Source: Apricaphanius iberus (lineage: Eukaryota > Chordata > Actinopteri > Cyprinodontiformes > Aphaniidae). From it: a stretch of DNA of 64,000 nucleotides. Below the pieces are notes generated by a model that ran no database searches, was not told where the DNA came from, and saw only the letters and a list, made by a program, of their open reading frames with translations. The position numbers and the translations under genes were made by a program. Positions 35,401 through 48,659 of this stretch are shown in pieces. Within the stretch, counting starts at the first letter, position 1. Every line of letters starts with the position of its first letter. The stretch is taken from the NCBI GenBank assembly GCA_028564705.1, contig JAPXFQ010000344.1, forward strand, positions 1,493,001 through 1,557,000, written 5' to 3'.

Positions 35401-37026
35401 CTTCAGCTTAACATTCACAAACACATAAACACCGCAGTCGTAACTGAGCTAAAAGTTTACACTTGTAGCATTGCTGTAAAATCAGATAAATACTTCAGGT
35501 ATCAGATATTTGGCTGGGGCATCAGGGACTTTTTTAGAGGAGTGCATTAGCTGAGAGAAAAAAATATTAACCTATAACATGATCCCTGCACAAGCTTTAA
35601 AGGATATTTAATGGATTATAAAAGACAGCAAAAAAAAAATGGCTTGTACGATGTAGATTTATAGCAAGTGAACATTTTTTGATCTGAAATACTTTTATTA
35701 GTGTCATCCATCAGAAAACGTTTCATATAAATGTGGGAAAAGAATGTGGTTAGAACATGAAGATTTAGTGTCTAAACTTAATTTCAGACATTGGGATGTG
35801 TTCACATTTACCCAGAAGTATCAGAAAATACTTTACACTCAAGCTGTAGTTCTAACTACTCTAAAAATTTTGATTTAATGAGATTACCGGTTTCTGTAGA
35901 ATTTAGGTAATAATACACATCAAACTTTTGATTTCTACTATCCTCACGGTAAAATATGATGTTGCAGCATCATGCTGTAGAGATGTTTTTAGATTGAAAA
36001 ACTACAGCATAATCATGTAAAACCTAAGCAATGAGCTGGATTCTTCAAAAATGTAAATCAAAATGTCATATTGCTTGATGGTTTCAACTCCAAATGAAAT
36101 AAAAATGCATAACTATAGATGTTGTGTCATCTTTTTCGAGTTTTCTATGAACAAGAAAATGTAATTTTTACAAATAAACGCAGTGAGTTTGTTCTTTTAT
36201 ATGGAAAGAAATGCTGATGAAAGCAAGCTGGTAAACAATATCTGCAATCCCTTCTAACCCTGACCTATGTTCTGGTATATTTAATTGTTTACTGACTTGG
36301 ATTTGCTGTTTTTAGATAAAAAAAATATCATGCTGCATTAGCAAAACTCAAAATATTCATAGTTTAACCAAAGGCTTCGAATAGATCAGCCATGAGCAAG
36401 TATTAGATTTTCATATCATAGTTGTGGTTTGTTTAATAGTTAACTTCTTATCTCATTTTTTCTCTGCATTAGTTCTGTTTTACTTTTTCAGTAGGATTCT
36501 TGTTCTGTTTAGTGTTTATTGTATCTTTATCATTCTTTTGTTTTCTCTTTTTTTCTTATCCCTACATATTATCTCTTATTTACTTAGATCTTATTATTCT
36601 TATTTCCCCCTCTGTGTTAGTTTTCTACTTTATTTTCTTTATGTACTCTTGATTGACTTCTGTTTGTACTTTCTTCTGTTGTATGATTAGACCTTTATGA
36701 TTTATTCCACCATTCTGCTTCCCTTCCCAGCAGCAAAACATCTCCAATCTCCCTCTGCTTACACTCTCTCCCATCTGCATCAGCTTGACCAATTAGTCCT
36801 CATGTTTCTTTGAGATTCTTCACTGGTGTACATAAGCTCTCTGGTTCTCTCAGTTCCTCGCTGGTTCCTCCCACCTATTCCCTCAGTTATCTGCATATCA
36901 GTTCTAGTTTTTCTTTCCTTGGATGCTACCTTCGAGTTGTTATAGGCTACTTTTTGTAAGTATCTTTATTTTATTTCTTATTAAAATGGATTCAGTGAAC
37001 CTCTTGCTGTCCTGTCTGTGCTTTGG

Positions 37027-37150
37027 TGCATCCATCCATCCATCTATCCATCCATCCCAACTTATCCTTGCAGGGTTGCAAGGGGGAAGATGCCTATCTC
37101 CAGCAATCATTGGTAAAATGACGGGGCACACCCTGTACATGTCCAGTATA
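37027..37150 (-). mobile_element. SINE-like repeat tail fragment
   Basis: ATCCATCCATCCATC followed by TGCCTATCTCCAGC and ACACCCTGTACATGTCC matches the tail half of the repeat at 48660-48995 in the same orientation. Confidence 0.6.
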
Positions 37151-38059
37151 ATCCTTAAGAAAAAATACAACTATTTCTTTGTATCACTATATTAACATAA
37201 TATTTTAAGTAAAAGTATTTACCATGATACAGTTGCTATTTTGTCATTCTGCTCTTTATAGAATAACACAAGTAAAACTGAGTTAATATAAGACGGTTTA
37301 TCTGTCAAGCTTTTTGCAGCCTATAGCTAGCCTGTAATCCGCTGCTTTACGGAGAGGCCTTGTAGGTCCCTAAGAGTGATTGTATTAAGAGCGATGGGTG
37401 GCACTCGTTTAATTTTCCACACCACAACTGTCAGTGTTTCTCACACCAGGATACATTTCCAAAGAAACCCAACTCATCTTTCTTGTAAGCAAGGAAAAAC
37501 TGTTATGCCCTCAAATATCTGGAACTTCCACGGCCGTTTAAATGTTATTAAACTGTAGGAAGAGTATCATTTAAAAAAATGTATGCAATACATGCATACA
37601 TTTGTATGTATGTACATTTGTATACACATGTATACATTGCACCTTGTAATACTATGGTACAATTGACTGGCTCATGGCAAGATTCAACAGAAATGTGGCA
37701 TCTGTTGGTCAAAATATAACTCAAAGTAGAGAAGCAATTGAAGAATTTGGAACGCCGACCTTCCAACGTTATATTGAGCTTGAAATCTACCAAGAAAACT
37801 CATGTCTCTTCTGTGTGATCCAACAGCTACCATCTATTTATGCTTAGATTAACCTGCGATATACTCAAAATTGTGTGCACAGAAATGATAAAACCTAAAC
37901 ATTCTGTTTTTCAAAAATCTGGAAAATTATTCTGTATTTATCCACTTGTTGACAACATTTGGACCCAACATAGGACGCAATTTAAAAAGAAAAATCGACC
38001 AAAAGCACAGACAGCAGCGATTGATTTGAACATTAACCAGGCTTTCTTCCCTCCTCCTG

Positions 38060-38365
38060 TACCATATGGATCTAATCGGCCAAAAGCGAGCCAGCTGGGA
38101 CCTCCAACAGTCACCTGTGAGGGAGGGGGGGATAAGGGGCTTCTGCAGCCTCCTCCTCCAGGCCAAGGCAGCCCCAGACGACATACACCCATACACATAT
38201 AAATACACATTGCTGCCTTGCCGTCAACAGAGAGAAGCGAAGACGGCGCCGGGGCAGGGAGGGGTGGGGGTGGGGGTGGCACGAGGCAGCTGAATGCGAG
38301 CGAGTGGACTTAAATGCTGGGGAGACAAAAGCTGCACCTGGTCCCCGTCCGTCCGCGCACACAGT
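38060..38365. promoter_or_regulatory. CpG-richer, GC-rich patch; possible alternative promoter
   Basis: This patch has clustered CpGs (GACGGCGCCGGGG, CCGTCCGTCCGCGCAC, GCGAGCGAGTGG) in an otherwise CpG-poor region, bordered by an AC microsatellite. On the minus strand a possible donor CTCACAG|GTGACT lies near 38117. The short ATG frame reaching that donor ends in phase 0, which does not fit the next cbfa2t2 exon (phase 1 needed). It could therefore only be a non-coding first exon. Function is unproven. Confidence 0.25.
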
Positions 38366-38413
38366 CACAATACAGCACACATCTGTTCCTCTATCCTGTG
38401 CTCCCCGCTGACC

Positions 38414-38415
<2 letters not shown>

Positions 38416-38450
<35 letters not shown>
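38416..38450. repeat. (CA)n microsatellite
   Basis: About 17 CA units in tandem. Confidence 0.95.
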
Positions 38451-38456
<6 letters not shown>

Positions 38457-40302
38457 AGGCAGCGACACAATCACATCCATTAAACATAATTCAACAGTGC
38501 GTGCATGATTTCCCCCCAATGTCAATTGTTGTAACCTAGCTGATAAATAACAGGTTAAAAGGCTCGGTGTTAAAACATCTCTAAAACGTGTGTCCTTGGT
38601 TACTTTACTGAGTTCAAGCTGTTTTTCCCCTGGGACAGCAAGTCTTTTCAGCTATTAAATCTTCAGTTAACCTTAAAAGTTACTATCTGAATTTTTAAAT
38701 TATTAATATAAGGACGATTTTTGACCTTTTTTTTTAACTTATTTTGAGTTTTTCTTTTTTACTTTTGATTCAAAACAATTATGAGTAATTTCCTGAAAAT
38801 GATGACTCTTTACTGCGTTATCATAGCAAAACCTTTTTCGACCTTATGAGAGTTTAAACCGAGCTCCGACAGGAACAGAGAAATTAGTCACCAATTTAAA
38901 GGCGCCAGAGCTGTTGAAGGGAGGATTTGAGCTGTGAGGTAAAGATGGAGGATGGGAGGGAATAACAAGGAGAAAAAAATACTGTTTTCATTTGGTTTCA
39001 TCAGGAAGACAAGGCTGGTTGTCAGACTCAGAGCCAGGCTGTTTTTCTTGGCTCTCATTACCACCTTCCAGGCCTGTAGACTACATATTTGGATAAAGCC
39101 CAATGTCAACACTCTGTGCGGAAGGCAAGCGATGGGGAGGTGGCAAGGTTGACAGTTAGAGGAACGCAAAAAAAAAAAGAAGAAAAAGAAGAGAGCTCTA
39201 TACAGTGACAGAGAGATAGATAACTCCAGGAGATATAAACATAATTGAAAAAAATTTGTGCATTTATGCATGTGAAAAAGAAATACCCCTGAAATAAATT
39301 CCACACATGTCCCTGTGACAGAGTAATAGTGGGAGAAGCCCTTGCATAACCTCTTTGCTCAGTGAGATAATTACAAAAACAGCGCTGTAATCCAGCATGC
39401 CACATAAGGGAAAAAAAAGGGAGCCATGGATGGAAATGTACTTAGTGGCAAAGTGAAAAAGAAAACGAAAGAGGGGACGGCAAGGCAGACAGACGCTGTC
39501 CATAAAACTGCGAATGAGCAATAAAAAGGGGTTTGGTGATGTGATGCTGCAGGGAGCTGGAGGTTTGGCAGATCCTGGACACACAGCGTCCATGTGGATA
39601 TGAAGTGATGTAGCAAGGAATGATTGGACAGCATCTGAGAACAATAACCTACCAAATCCTTAAATCGGGATTTTTTTTTTGTTATCATAGCAACTATGGG
39701 AAAAACTTGTAATAAGAATTAGTCTAAATCTAAAAATGACAATAAACTGATAATAAGATAAAGATTGTTTTGTTCACTGCTAAAACATTTGTGTCCTCTT
39801 TTGCTCCATGAAAGCAATAATAAACATGTTCATTTTATATGCTTATGTTTAATTACTGCATACAGAACAATCATAATGTAGAACTTCTCCTGGTGCAATA
39901 AAATAACTTATTTAATAATAGCCAAAACATTTATTTTTTTAACACAACAGCAGATTTCTTACTTTTTATTAAAACAATTAGATTTATTGGAAAGATTAAA
40001 AGTTTGAGCTCGGGCCCGAAGAAGTCAACTGAGTGTCAAACTGATGAGTTGGATAAAGAATAGAAGAGCTGAAAATAGGCACAATTCAACACACGTTCAG
40101 GTTGTTTTCAATTATTAGTCAATTGCTTCTGAATAACAAGTCCATCCTTTTTAAAGTGTGTCTGGGACATGTGTATGCACTTAAGCAGAAATTTAAACAG
40201 CAGCCTAAACAAGGACATTTAAAATCTATACAGCAAGCTCTCAGACCTACCAACAGCAGTAGATGATCTTTCCAACAATCCTCAGTACGTTTACATGCAC
40301 AT

Positions 40303-40890
40303 CTAAGGCCGTTTTCACATGTGTGGCCGTACCAGAAAACGGCCAGAGAAAATGCTAATTTTTTCTGTTCACGTGGCACGGATCTCTGACCATATTGGGA
40401 TCCAGTCTTTTACTACAAATAAACAGCAGGTGGCGGTATACAAATAAGTCTTAGTTCTCCAACAAACAAGGGAGTGAGAAGTACCGACGTCATAAAACGA
40501 GCGACAGCCTAGATGTAAACAAACTGGTTACTGGTCAGCTGCTACCTGAAGCCATCTACAGGGTGAGTGTTGTAGTAAACCCGCCGTTTTGTAACCTGCT
40601 GTGTTGCTGTGGGATGCTTGAATCGCGTTGTTTTGGTATTTGTATGGTCGCGAGGTGATTCTGTAATTTCGGCCGGCGTGTCGTCATTTCCGCTGGAGCG
40701 CGTCTATTGTCTTGAGTACGCCAGAGTACGGGTTGTGTTCACATGATCGTGCCGCTCGTACTGGACTCGATACTACCTCAAGAGTCTCTCTGGCGTTTTG
40801 GCGTCTGTGTTCACATGGTACGAAATAAGTGGATTTTGACCAAATACCGTACCCGAGTACGGACTCCCGTACCATGTGAAAGCGCCCTAA
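40303..40890. mobile_element. non-autonomous DNA transposon with GGGCGCTTTCACATG-type ends
   Basis: The left end TCTAAGGCCGTTTTCACATG and the right end CATGTGAAAGCGCCCTAAAG are imperfect inverse copies. The interior is CpG-richer than the surroundings and contains a second inverted pair around GTACGG/CCGTAC. No transposase is present. The target-site duplication is not clear. Confidence 0.6.
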
Positions 40891-41255
40891 AGCAGGCTTT
40901 TAGCAGAACTGGGACCAATGGCCTAATCAGAGTTTAGGGTTGAGTCCCACTTTAAATGTCTCTCAGAATACCGAATTATTGCAGTCAGACTAAGGCAATA
41001 TTGGAATGTCTCTGACTCGTTAGCTCCTAATTCATGTGTTGCAATCCTGGTGATGAATTAAAAAACATTAAGCTCCAGCATTTAGGTCTGACAAAGTTGG
41101 CTTACTGACCATTTTCCTCTGCACATTTCAAATACATAACAAAGATTAAATTGCTGATTATATACATTCATTTATGTTTCGGAAGGACTGGGAGTGGATG
41201 TCTCAGAATCATATAACTCAGACAATAAAACTAAACTGAAACCCCAAAGAATAAA

Positions 41256-41580
41256 GCTTTTTTGCGGTTGTGGCTCAGGAGTTGGGTGTTCGCCTTGTAG
41301 CTAATCGGAAGGTTGCCAGTTTGAGCCTGGGCTCCAACTGTCTCCGTCGTTGTGTCCTTGGGCAAGACACTACATCCGTTGCCTACTGGTGGTGGTCAGA
41401 GGGCCTGGTGGCTCCAGTGTCTGGCAGCATTGCCTCTGTCAGTGTGCCCCAAGGCAGCTTTGGCTACAACGTAGCTTACCATCACCAGTGTGTGAATGTG
41501 TGCATGAATGGGTGAATGAATGTAGTGTAAAGCGCTCCAGGGTCTGTAGGGACTGAGTAAAGCGCAATACATATACAGGC
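41256..41580 (+). mobile_element. tRNA-derived SINE
   Basis: The head has GTGGCTCAGGAGTTGGG (A-box-like) and GGTTGCCAGTTTGAGCC (B-box-like). A TCCTTGGGCAAGACACTACA body and a tail GTGTAAAGCGC...AAAGCGCAATACA type follow. It is apparently full length, with TTT-rich flanks. The open frames here are SINE artefacts. Confidence 0.75.
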
Positions 41581-42756
41581 TATTTTACAATTTTTCTAAA
41601 AGGCCTAAGGTACTAATGCACAGACACTCTGATCAAGTCTGGCAAAGGAGTCCATAAAACAGAGTGCAAGCCCCGGACATGAGGAAACCAAGCTAAGAAT
41701 AAGGTTGCCCCGTGTTACACCAGGTGTGACAGGCTTTAAGAGCCAGTTGACTGACTGGGCTCAGGTCCAAGCAGATGTTGGTATCAGCGCGTGCTACACT
41801 AGGGACTGGTGAGAAAAATGCTCAAACAAAGTAAGTCTACAGTAACAAACTTAAACAAAGAAATGATCCTGATTTAACACACTTTTGCTTTGGTGATACA
41901 ATGAATCAGAGCAAGAAAGAACAGCGCATTTGGTTCACAGAGTACATAAACAAAGCTGTGGGTAAGCTCAGAGCCCAGCTGTATGGAAGAGCGGAGCTCA
42001 ACAACCACTCAGAGAGACAGATAAGTAAAACAAAGAGCCCAGCTGTGCTCAGAACAATGCGAAGAATGAGACACGAAGAACGGTGGAGGATGAGTGTGTT
42101 GTGTTGCGCATAGGTGTTACTGCATCATAATGCCGTGGGTTGCCTACAATTCCTTTGCTTGTTTTTCACAAAACACAAACAAATGAGCAATATACTGAAG
42201 CGTCAAAATACTGTTGGCAGAATTTTAGAGAACAAAAAAACCTTTTGTTTTTGCCCGTACCATAGGAAGCAAGAGGAGTGAATGAAATGTGACCTTTTGT
42301 GTTCACCCATTCTGACAATGACATGGGTCAAAAGATAGTTGGAGATATTAATGACTCCAGCAAGTAATGCATGGAGAGAGACAACACCACCCACTTCTTC
42401 TCCACAAATGAAACTTACAACTTAGCACACACTGTTTTGTTTAATGAGCATGAGATTTAGTATTATTGGTTTCGTTTTAGCACAAATTGGGAATTGCTAA
42501 CTATTTAGTGTGTCTCTTTCAATATCTCTACAAAACATTGCATTAATATTTCATTGCGTTATAACCGTGTTTCTTACAATGTAGTGATTTAAAGAGAGAA
42601 GCTAATGCCACTGAAGAAAAAAAGCACCAAACCTACAAAAACCTTACAATGGTAGTATATACGCAGTACGAACCGTGTCACACCTCTCATCAATCAACCA
42701 CTGAGCCAAACTGATTTCAAAGCCTTTTAAGCTTCAAAAAATAAAAAATAAAGAAA

Positions 42757-43016
42757 AGAAAATATTATTAATAATAATAATAATGGATTACATTTATATA
42801 TCACTTTTTGATGAATCACTTACACCTTAATGGTAGCTGACAAAAAGTTAAACCGCCATTTTGTGCCATCAACGCCACTGGTCAACACCTGTTGGCAAGA
42901 TTGGTGAAGTGTCTTGCCCAAGGACACAATGGCATGTAGCAGGCTGAAGCAGGAATAAAACCCACAATTTCCACATCGCAGTCCAGCAACTCTACCACTG
43001 AGCTATAGCCATCCCA
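42757..43016 (-). mobile_element. tRNA-derived SINE, minus orientation
   Basis: On the minus strand the head reads GGCTATAGCTCAGTGGTAGAG (A box) and GTGGGTTTTATTCC (B box); CCTTGGGCAAGACACTTCACC and a tail ending near an AAT/TAA microsatellite (42766-42784) follow. It belongs to the same broad family as the copy at 41256. Confidence 0.75.
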
Positions 43017-46000
43017 TACAAACTATACAAGACCAGTAAATAAAGTTATGGTAATGTGTCACTGAGTAACTGTCTTTGGAAGTGAAGAGTCCTGCAGGAC
43101 ACCCATTGGTCATACACTTTGGATGAAGAAAGAAGCTGTAATATTAGAGAAAGGAGGGAAATGGGGATACTTACAGACTTATATCCACCTCTGCATGCTG
43201 ACCAATACACACCAATTTAACAAGTAGACAGCTCCCATGATGAAACAATCATTTTAAGCTCCTCTGTGCGAGAAGTTTATGCTAAAAACAGACTGTAAGT
43301 CTGGATACATGTTCAAATGCACAACCGTTCACTGAGCCCTGGGGCAACGTATCACCGCCCTTGCCAATGGAACTAATAGAGCACTTCCTGCAGCAAACTC
43401 CACAAGCAGCTGCTCTGTTCTATGTGTGTACATGATGAAACAGAGGGGGGTAGCTATCTGTCATGAATTCTTTAGGGCAACTGGGCACGGGTCATTGTGT
43501 TCTTATTCTTCATTTATTCCAGCACATTTAGCAGAGAAACATACAGCTGGGGCTGAGGTCAAAAAGATTTTCAAAAAAGGTGAAGAAATCTATAAGATAA
43601 GTAACCTTGTAGCGTATGCAGACACAATATCTGCAGCACACCTGGTTCACAGATGGAGTAGCACTCTGCCTAACTCAAACTTCAGCTTATTATAGCTTAG
43701 ATAAGACACTTCAAAGCAACATGAATCCATAACAGAAACTACAATGACTCTCAACTAATTAAGAAAGGTAAAAATAAAGTTTCTGAATGAAAAAAATGGC
43801 CTTCATACAAACACCTTTTCAGACTCACTGAGATACAGCACAGAGCCTGTTGTCAGGAAAATGATGAAGTCCAGAAGACCAGACAGGGGTCTCTGCTCTA
43901 AGGCTGTGCAGCCGACAGTTAGTCGCTGCTATCTCCCTGATGGCCTGGCCAAGCCTGACGTGACACTGGCCAGGTCCCTCTTTCTATTCTCTGTCTGTTT
44001 CTTTCCCACAATGTCTCTGTCAGATTGCACTGAGAAAACCCAAAGATGCTTTCTGGAGCATGGAGCTGTACCTGGCTAACACTGAGAAAGCAAAGAGTGA
44101 TGTAACACTCACATTTGCTTCCAGATCCCATTAATGTCAGGGCGCCACATGTAGACTCAATATGAAAGTAATTCACAGCAGTTTCCCTCTTCTTCCCATA
44201 TGTCCAGGATACTGTACAACAGATGTGCATGTCTTCTTTACCTAGTTTTTTCTGCTCTGCTTGCCAAGTGGAAGAATTGATTGCTTTTTGGTTAAATGAC
44301 AGCTGAGGAAAGGACAAGTCAGAAAATTTTTTTTTTTTGCAAAAGATTCTGATTAGATTACATTTTCAAAAAGAGGAAAAAAACTATTAAAATCTCTGAA
44401 ATTAACACAAAATTTATCATCATGCAAAACATTAAATTTGAAAGTTTTTTTTTCTGTCTAAGAAATACAAATTTCTTGAAAAGTTAATGTAGACTACTTA
44501 CTAATTTATAGTCAGCAGGCTAATTGGAAAAAAAGTAGTCTTTTAAACTTCAAAAAATATTTTAAATTGATAATAATTATTGACCATATGGCAGGAAAAC
44601 CTGTGCACAAGTTAAGAAAGCCTCCTTCATACCTGAGTTGACAAGGATGAAGAGATAAAGAGGAGAGGATGATGTACCATCTGTACAGTACAGAACAGCT
44701 TTAGGAATTAGGACTGAACCCACACACACACTAATGCACACAAAGTGAACTGTTTGCTAGACAACACACTCTCACTCACTTTCCTACTGAGACAATTTAA
44801 CATTACAAATACACCCTGTGGAACAGTAACGTAAAGTGGAACCACTTGCTCTTACCTCCACTCTAGTAGAGTCTGCTCTTCAGTCCTTGAAGAAAGTCAG
44901 CTACAGTGACAGAGTTTTCTCGTCCTCTGCTTTTTGTCCTCTTTTGTGACTCCAAGCCTTCATATGTCAGGCATGTGTTTGCATTCCCACATATGTGAAC
45001 TCCAGCGCAGTGAAGGCCAAAGCCAGAGACACAGATGGCACCCAGATGGAGATGGATAACCAAGCAGAGCAGCAAACACAGCACAATACAAATTCAAATG
45101 CTCTCGCTTTCTTCCCTTCTGTCCTTCAGGATTTGATGTTTCTTGTGTGAAAATCTGTGTCACTGTCTTTCTCTGTTACTCAGTCTGTTATACCTAACTT
45201 TCTCTCTCTGATGGAGTCTCTGAATATGCCTCCTCTCTCATGCTAGCTCACTCAAGCTCTGACGTTCCTATCCTCTCACTCTCTGCCTTTCAGCTCAAGC
45301 TCCTCCCCAGTTTTCCCTTCTCCGTTTTCATGGGTCGAGAGCCCAAGCGACGTCACTATCAGCCTCCCTCTGAGCCCCACCTCCCACTCTCCACATGGAT
45401 TCTGGCCAATTCTCCACTGCAGACTGGCCCATTCAACCTGCATTCACCGGCGATGGACCTCACGATTAACATAACTAATTGCTTTGGCACTTAAAGGCTA
45501 AACAAGAGGCTGTGCCAAAGGAAGACAATCGTAAGCGTGTGTGGGTTTTTGTGTATGTGAGTGCATCTGCATATGCGTTAGGATCGGCTTTTCATATTCC
45601 TGTTCCCTTTCACTCTCCCTTCTACATCATTGAAAAAAGTAAGGATCTCCCTTAAAGTGTTTCTATGCCATCCATGCCAGCTTCTTTGCTTCGGATGAAG
45701 TTCTCTTTTGTCTCTTTAATGTAGTCAGCTCAGCTTTGAACTGCCACCCAAAGCATAATGGGGGCACTTGAGGAGCGTGAAAGAGTTATTCTGCTTCCCA
45801 TCCACTGCTCTCTGTCTACTAAGTTAAATTTACATCACCAACTGATTTATGCCTATCCTTTTGCACAAGTGGCAAATGCAAAAACGACAATAGTCCCTTG
45901 TGGAGAATAGGTTTCTTGTATTCATAACACTTCGTACACCCAACACCAACGTTTCTACAAATTTCCCACTTTAAAGTTATATATTTCATCAGCCATACAT

Positions 46001-47554
46001 TTTGAGATTTTTTTGTTGGGTTCCTCAATATAGTATGAACATTCAAGTTCAAAACATATGAGGTCTGAGATCTACATGTTTAAAAAAGTCACAAAAATAG
46101 TATCTCAAAGTCTGAGGCAACATTTTCAAACTGGAAAAGGTACTGTAAAATAATCCCTCTGGGTCAGTTGTTAGTCTATGCATCAAGCGTAAAAGTTGAA
46201 GTATGTAGTTGTTTGTTCAAGAGTGAGGGTACGATGGAAAGTGAGATGAATAGATGGATTTGGGCCTCATCACAGTTATGTGGGCACTGCTTGACTCTGC
46301 TGTGGCAAAGCCAAAAAGTAGAGCTTTCAATTTACAGGGGCTCTATGTCCCAAAAGGGAAGACACACTGTTACAAAACCAGAATTTGTTGGAGGGACTTG
46401 GGATCCTCCAGAGGAATCTTCAGAATGTTCCTGGGGAAAGGGATATCTGGGTGTTCCTCCTGGATGAGTTAACACTACCATCACACATGTCATATAAAAA
46501 GAGACAGGGCTGGCTGGCTGCAGAGATGGATGGATGAATTTCAATTGTATCTTTGTAATTCTATTAGTTTTTCATGATCTTTTCGGCACAAATCTTTGCT
46601 CTCCACATCATTATCTGTTGTAAAGATCATAGACATCAATTTGAGCATATTCCAAATCATTTTAAAGCCCCAAGTTAGTGCAAACTGGCTGAACTGTAGA
46701 AAAGTTGAACAGCACCAAAATAAATGAGAATAGAGTATAATGCAAAGTTTCCAGATAAAAATATGCAATATACTTCAATGAAATGTGAGATTTGAATACT
46801 ATTAATACTATCACTTGCCTTCATAGTTCAAGAAAATAGTTAATTATATAGGCTTACATGGTTTGTTTATATGTATGAAATAGAATAAGGCAAGGATGAA
46901 ATGGAAGATAAGGAAGTACAGCAGGTATGATGAGGGGGTTAACTTGTGACACTATCGCAAAAACTGTGATGACAACATCAGTTATGAATAGTAGACATTT
47001 TCCAGAGTCTTTTATAATTATTTATACTGATTCCTATTAATCACACAATTTATTGGTCTATTTTTCCAGCTACAGGGTTGGAGCCGTCTGCATTTGACAG
47101 AATGTTCATCAATAACAATCACTGCCTCTCCTCTCATAGGTCTGCTCTATTCAGTGTGCATCTGGTCAGTCAGCAGGCTCAGAGAGAGGGCCAGGTGGCT
47201 GAGAGGGGGAGTAAGGAAGAGGGTGAAAAGATGGGATATCGCAGACGGCATAGCATCTGTAGATATGTACGGTAACCAACATGCTATTGGAGCACGTAGA
47301 AGGTGGAAATCAGGCCTCAGTGACAGACAATTCCACTGGTTGGGCAGTTCAAGCTCATGCACTATTTGCTATGTTTTGCTATTTTTAAGACAAAAATCAG
47401 ACATGCCGAACAAACATTTTACACACATCAGACACGGAAGACTTCAGCACTTGAACCTTGCACAAAGACATTGGATAATTGTTTTATTTGTACCGTTTTG
47501 TCCTATGCTTTGCTAATGTAACAAAATAATCCCCTTCCAACGTTCATTGGCTTG
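43017..47554 (-). other. presumed cbfa2t2 intron 1 or 5' flank
   Basis: No exon was found. The segment around 45290-45500 is more GC-rich and less repetitive than its neighbours and holds a GACGTCAC motif (CRE-like half site). It may be a conserved non-coding element. Confidence 0.4.
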
Positions 47555-48057
47555 CATGCATTTTCTGATAAAGATGGCAAGCAACAGGGGTCGCGTTAAC
47601 CAAATATTTTCCTTATTTGACTGTTTTTTTGGAACGGTGATGGATAAATTTGAAAGCTGTGTCATTTTTACAGATTAGTATTCACACATCTGACCACTTG
47701 GTACAAATCTGGAGATATTTTCAGTTTTGCATGGATTCCAGGTGAATAAATAAATTATAGTAAAGATTCCCACACAATAAATTCAGTGCATCTTGCTGAC
47801 TGGGAGCGGACAACATGCTAAAAATTTACTGAGGATTTGTGCTGCGACTGATGGCAGCGCGACTGGTAAGACGCCCTCCAAAGACTTCGATGTGTGTCAA
47901 CCACTGGCGCCTGCTGCTACTTTCCTCCAATAGTTTACAGGCCAAGAAAAGTTTTGTCTTTTCGCCTTCTGATCACTTCAGTTGGAGAAATGTTTCCTCA
48001 TTTTAAAACTCTGGCTCAAGTAAGGCTTAATTCCAGTCCCTTGTGTGAAAGCAGAGC
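47555..48057 (+). repeat. unidentified dispersed repeat, copy B
   Basis: Homologous end to end with 12690-13215, same orientation, clearly diverged. It shares GTTAACCAAATATTTTCC, TGACTGTTTTTT, GCTGACTGGGA and GAGAAATGTTTCCTCATTTT. A SINE-like fragment follows directly at 48062-48170. Confidence 0.7.
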
Positions 48058-48061
48058 ACAG

Positions 48062-48170
48062 ATTCGGCATGGGGGGCGCTGGTGCCTATCTCCAGCGGTC
48101 ATTAGTTGAGAAGCGGGTTACACCCTGGAAAATTTGCCAGACCATCACAGGGGCTCTGTTGACAGCCAGC
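48062..48170 (-). mobile_element. SINE-like repeat fragment
   Basis: GGTGCCTATCTCCAGC, ACACCCTGGA and CCATCACAGGG match the repeat at 48660-48995, same orientation. Confidence 0.6.
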
Positions 48171-48659
48171 TAATATGAACAAAATAACAACAACAACAAT
48201 CGTTCTTAAATTTGAACACACAATCTAAAATAAGAATAACCTCATATGTAACAATGATGTAGCCTATATTATTACTGGCCAATATAAAGCATGTACTCAT
48301 ATTGAATGTTTTTCTTTCACTGTAAAGACATGAGCTGCATACAGCTGTTCGGCATGTGTGTGAAAGATAAGGCGTGAGAGAGGGCGAGAACTAGAAACTA
48401 TGCAGCATCTGTGAGGGTTCACACGCTCCCTGTCCAAACGTCCAGTTTTAGAAGAAAAACAGCTGTTTTGTATTATGGGAGATAGGGGGGATTTTATGAT
48501 AATAAGTAAATAAACATAATAATTCTTTACAAAATAGTAGAAATATTAATTATACATTATTTGATTTCTTTTCTTCATTTACATGTTGTTCACCTTATTC
48601 CATCTTATAGAAAATATGGGAGGTATAAAAAAAAAAATAGCATCCATTAGACCTTAATT

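Larger units (their letters stand above)
32450..40302 (-). other. presumed cbfa2t2 intron 1 (proximal part)
   Basis: I searched the minus strand for a short ATG exon ending in phase 1 before a GT donor, such as the MVGVPGAA or MAKESGIS type known in human CBFA2T2, and found none. The stretch holds an AC microsatellite, a CpG-richer patch at 38060-38365 and a SINE-like fragment at 37027-37150. Otherwise I see AT-rich non-coding DNA. Confidence 0.5.

Noticed and set aside
38111..38470. Overlapping frames around 38.1-38.5 kb, including Pro-rich and Cys-Val repeats
   Set aside because: They come from the AC microsatellite and GC-rich patch. The one frame reaching a donor has the wrong phase for the next cbfa2t2 exon.
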